A stretch of 64,000 nt of DNA from CAVVFX01 sp963747535 (GTDB lineage: Bacteria > Acidobacteriota > Terriglobia > Bryobacterales > Bryobacteraceae), in NCBI GenBank assembly GCA_963747535.1, contig CAVVFX010000008.1:395119-459118 (forward strand), given 5' to 3'. Below are positions 62,546 through 64,000 of the stretch, piece by piece. Every line of letters starts with the position of its first letter. The stretch's first letter is position 1. A model generated the notes under the pieces. That model made no database searches. It was not told the DNA's origin and saw only the letters and a list, made by a program, of their open reading frames with translations. The translations under genes were made by a program, and so were the position numbers.

Positions 62546-63552
62546 GCAACGCCGCGAATGGAGCCGCGCGTAAGCCGGCGCCTCCTGCATCCGTACTTTC
62601 TTTGGGCCAGTTGATCGAACAGCAGCCCAGTTCGCCACCGGCCGGCTGGATCGAACCCGGACTGCTGCCCGCGCAGGGCATTCTGTTTGTGGGTGGCGAA
62701 CCCAAGGTCGGCAAGAGCTTGCTGGTGGCCAATCTGGCGCTCGCGCTCGCCGCCGGTCAGGACCGCGCCGGCTTTACCATACCGGCTGCCCGTCGCGTCC
62801 TCGTCTGTCAGTTCGAACTGCCCACTGCGCAGTTCGTTTCCCGTTTGGCGTCCATGCGCCGGACAGTGGGTTCGGCCGCCGATCAGCACTTGTTGGTTGA
62901 TACGCGCGCCAGTGGACACCTGCTCAGCGCGCCGCAGGGATTCAGTCATTTTCTCCACGCTGCCCGCGCAGCTGCTGCCGAAGTGATCGTCTTGGACCCG
63001 TTGTACTCGGCGCATGATCAGGACGAAAATGATACGCGCTCTATGGCCGCGTTGTGCCAGAGCTTGCTGCGTCTGCGCGAAGCTTCTAAAGCGGCGCTGA
63101 TCGTAGTGCATCATGTCCGCAAGTCGATCACTCGCGACGAGGTGGGCAGCGCCTTCCGCGGGTCTTCGGCGTTGCACGCCGTGGGCGATAGTTACCTGCT
63201 GCTGACCAAACCTTCGCCACAGTTCAACACTCTCGAACTGCGCTTCCAGTTCCGTTACGCCGTGGCGCAGCCTCCGCGCTTGCTGCAACTCGATCCGCAT
63301 ACGCTGTGGTTCTCCGCAGCTGGGTCGCCGTCAACCGCAGAGTCCGCCAACCGGCGTAAGGTGGAACGTTCCGACGTCACCTCAGCGCTGACACAGGTTG
63401 GACCGGCGGCACGCTACAACCAACTGCGCGAGCAAATCATGCAGCGCTCGGAATGTTCCAAGCGAACCGCGCAGTTGGCCATCGCGGACGCCTGCCAGCA
63501 AGGCTGGATTGTACAGGACAACGGTTGCTATCGGCTACCGTTACAGAGTTAG
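62542..63552 (+). CDS. RepA/KaiC-like AAA ATPase of the transposon
   Basis: 336 residues, overlapping the previous gene by 4 bp. RecA-type fold: ILFVGGEPKVGKSLLVANLALAL (Walker A at 51-60), VIVLDPLYSAHDQDENDTRSM (Walker B) and ALIVVHHVRKS as in RepA/AAA_25 helicases. The C-terminus (SECSKRTAQLAIADACQQGWI) looks like a winged helix. Not a standard transposition protein; it may assist replication or target selection of the element. Confidence 0.83.
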   Translation: MSNAANGAARKPAPPASVLSLGQLIEQQPSSPPAGWIEPGLLPAQGILFVGGEPKVGKSLLVANLALALAAGQDRAGFTIPAARRVLVCQFELPTAQFVSRLASMRRTVGSAADQHLLVDTRASGHLLSAPQGFSHFLHAARAAAAEVIVLDPLYSAHDQDENDTRSMAALCQSLLRLREASKAALIVVHHVRKSITRDEVGSAFRGSSALHAVGDSYLLLTKPSPQFNTLELRFQFRYAVAQPPRLLQLDPHTLWFSAAGSPSTAESANRRKVERSDVTSALTQVGPAARYNQLREQIMQRSECSKRTAQLAIADACQQGWIVQDNGCYRLPLQS

Positions 63553-64000
63553 TTGTCCGTTATTGATCTATCCGCGAGGGGTCGCGCCCGAGCGGATGCC
63601 CAAGGCCGATGCGACGGGGCTGGCTCCGAAGAAATCGGCTTACGAGAGACCCTCCGGTGCACTCATCGTGTGCCGGAGGGTTTCGTTATTCGTAGCAACT
63701 GCTCTGCATCGGGCGCAGCGCCAATTATCACTGTCAGCCTTTCTGAAGGGGTTCAACGAAAACCCTAATTTCATCGGTGAAGTCTCTGAGCGGAGGCCTT
63801 GGGCTATAAAATGCGAAGACCGCCCGGCCGTTTTTGCCGGGCGCTCCAAATCCCGCCTTTGATGCCTGGATACCGCAGTCTGCCTATACGGGCGAGTATC
63901 CTATCCTGACCTAGCTCCAACATCGACATCCCGAGCCGACACCAATCTGACCAACCAGCCCGGAATTATTGTGAGAATGCTGGGGACAAACATCGCGACC
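63553..64000. other. Non-coding region at the right edge
   Basis: 448 bp without a recognisable gene. It contains two stem-loops: CCCTCCGG...CCGGAGGG (63650-63680, followed by TTTCGTT) and CGCCCGGC-CGTTTTT-GCCGGGCG (63821-63843). The right end of the transposon should be here or just outside the window. Confidence 0.5.
63649..63683 (+). terminator. Putative Rho-independent terminator after the transposon genes
   Basis: ACCCTCCGG and CCGGAGGGT pair over 9 bp with an inner partly paired loop, followed by TTCGTT. It is 97 bp downstream of the last transposon gene. Confidence 0.6.

Larger units (their letters stand above)
59567..63552 (+). mobile_element. Four-gene Mu/Tn7-like transposon
   Basis: Genes in order: zinc-ribbon DUF6431-like protein, D-D35-E transposase, ExeA/TnsC-like AAA ATPase, RepA-like AAA ATPase, all on the plus strand with tight spacing (2 bp and 4-bp overlap between the last three). 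The pairing of a Mu/IS481-type transposase with a TnsC/TniB-like ATPase defines this group. The left end is probably inside the palindromic tract; the right end is not identified and may lie beyond 63900. I found no convincing terminal inverted repeats or target duplication. Confidence 0.6.

Noticed and set aside
59567..64000. Terminal inverted repeats of the transposon
   Set aside because: Compared the left tract with the reverse complement of the right region by eye; only short AGGATAGG-like matches, not convincing.

Overview
This is a GC-rich bacterial chromosome segment. The gene content points to Acidobacteriota, probably the Solibacter/Bryobacter branch. The evidence is two large TonB-dependent receptors with N-terminal carboxypeptidase-regulatory-like domains, two secreted VWFA proteins of the acidobacterial type, a Ser/Thr kinase fused to a TolB-like propeller, a PEP-CTERM protein, a Tat-exported sulfatase, a MoaD-MoaE fusion and dense intergenic hairpin repeats. 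The taxonomic call is inference from gene families; there is no rRNA in the window.

Layout. 1-4.25 kb: a type I restriction-modification locus on the minus strand (hsdM with a +1 frameshift, then hsdS, then an unknown gene running off the left edge). 4.3-14.4 kb: an MFS carrier, a PEP-CTERM protein, an ACT-only purU remnant, a lone TIR-like protein, tRNA-Ala(GGC), a lipoprotein plus MacB-type ABC exporter, and a DHA2 efflux pump. 14.6-20.2 kb: sulfatase, polytopic GT-C-like protein, an Hfq-like/SuhB pair and a VWFA protein. 20.3-28.3 kb: M13 peptidase, a three-gene set (pseudo-receiver LuxR regulator, active HtrA-like protease, HtrA-like protein lacking its catalytic His), a VWFA protein, MoaX-type MoaD-MoaE fusion and an esterase. 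28.4-33.7 kb: kinase and a cluster of small stress/envelope genes. 33.7-45 kb: TonB-dependent receptor, BamE-like/CPBP pair, GHMP sugar kinase, enoyl-CoA hydratase flanked by direct repeats, and a 1160-residue Nfn-like flavoprotein. 45-49.3 kb: an Rpn-like nuclease and the housekeeping operon ffh-rpsP-khpA-rimM-trmD. 49.3-55.6 kb: second TonB-dependent receptor and a LytS/LytT two-component pair.

55.7-64 kb is an accessory island: an RHH antitoxin-like pair, a brnT-brnA toxin-antitoxin locus whose toxin gene is broken by two frameshifts, an uncharacterised AAA ATPase plus TOPRIM-like protein pair (the best candidate for a new defence system), a truncated zeta-toxin gene, a 360-bp tract of consecutive palindromes, and a four-gene Mu/Tn7-like transposon (zinc-ribbon protein, D-D35-E transposase, ExeA/TnsC-like ATPase, RepA-like ATPase).

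Two features run through the whole window. First, at least ten intergenic hairpins share CAGAC/GTCTG arms, and some lie inside larger mosaic repeats, including a 252-bp MITE-like element with 12-bp inverted ends. Second, single-base indels occur in several small or defence-related genes, while long housekeeping and receptor genes are intact; this suggests real decay of accessory genes, although assembly error cannot be excluded from the sequence alone.
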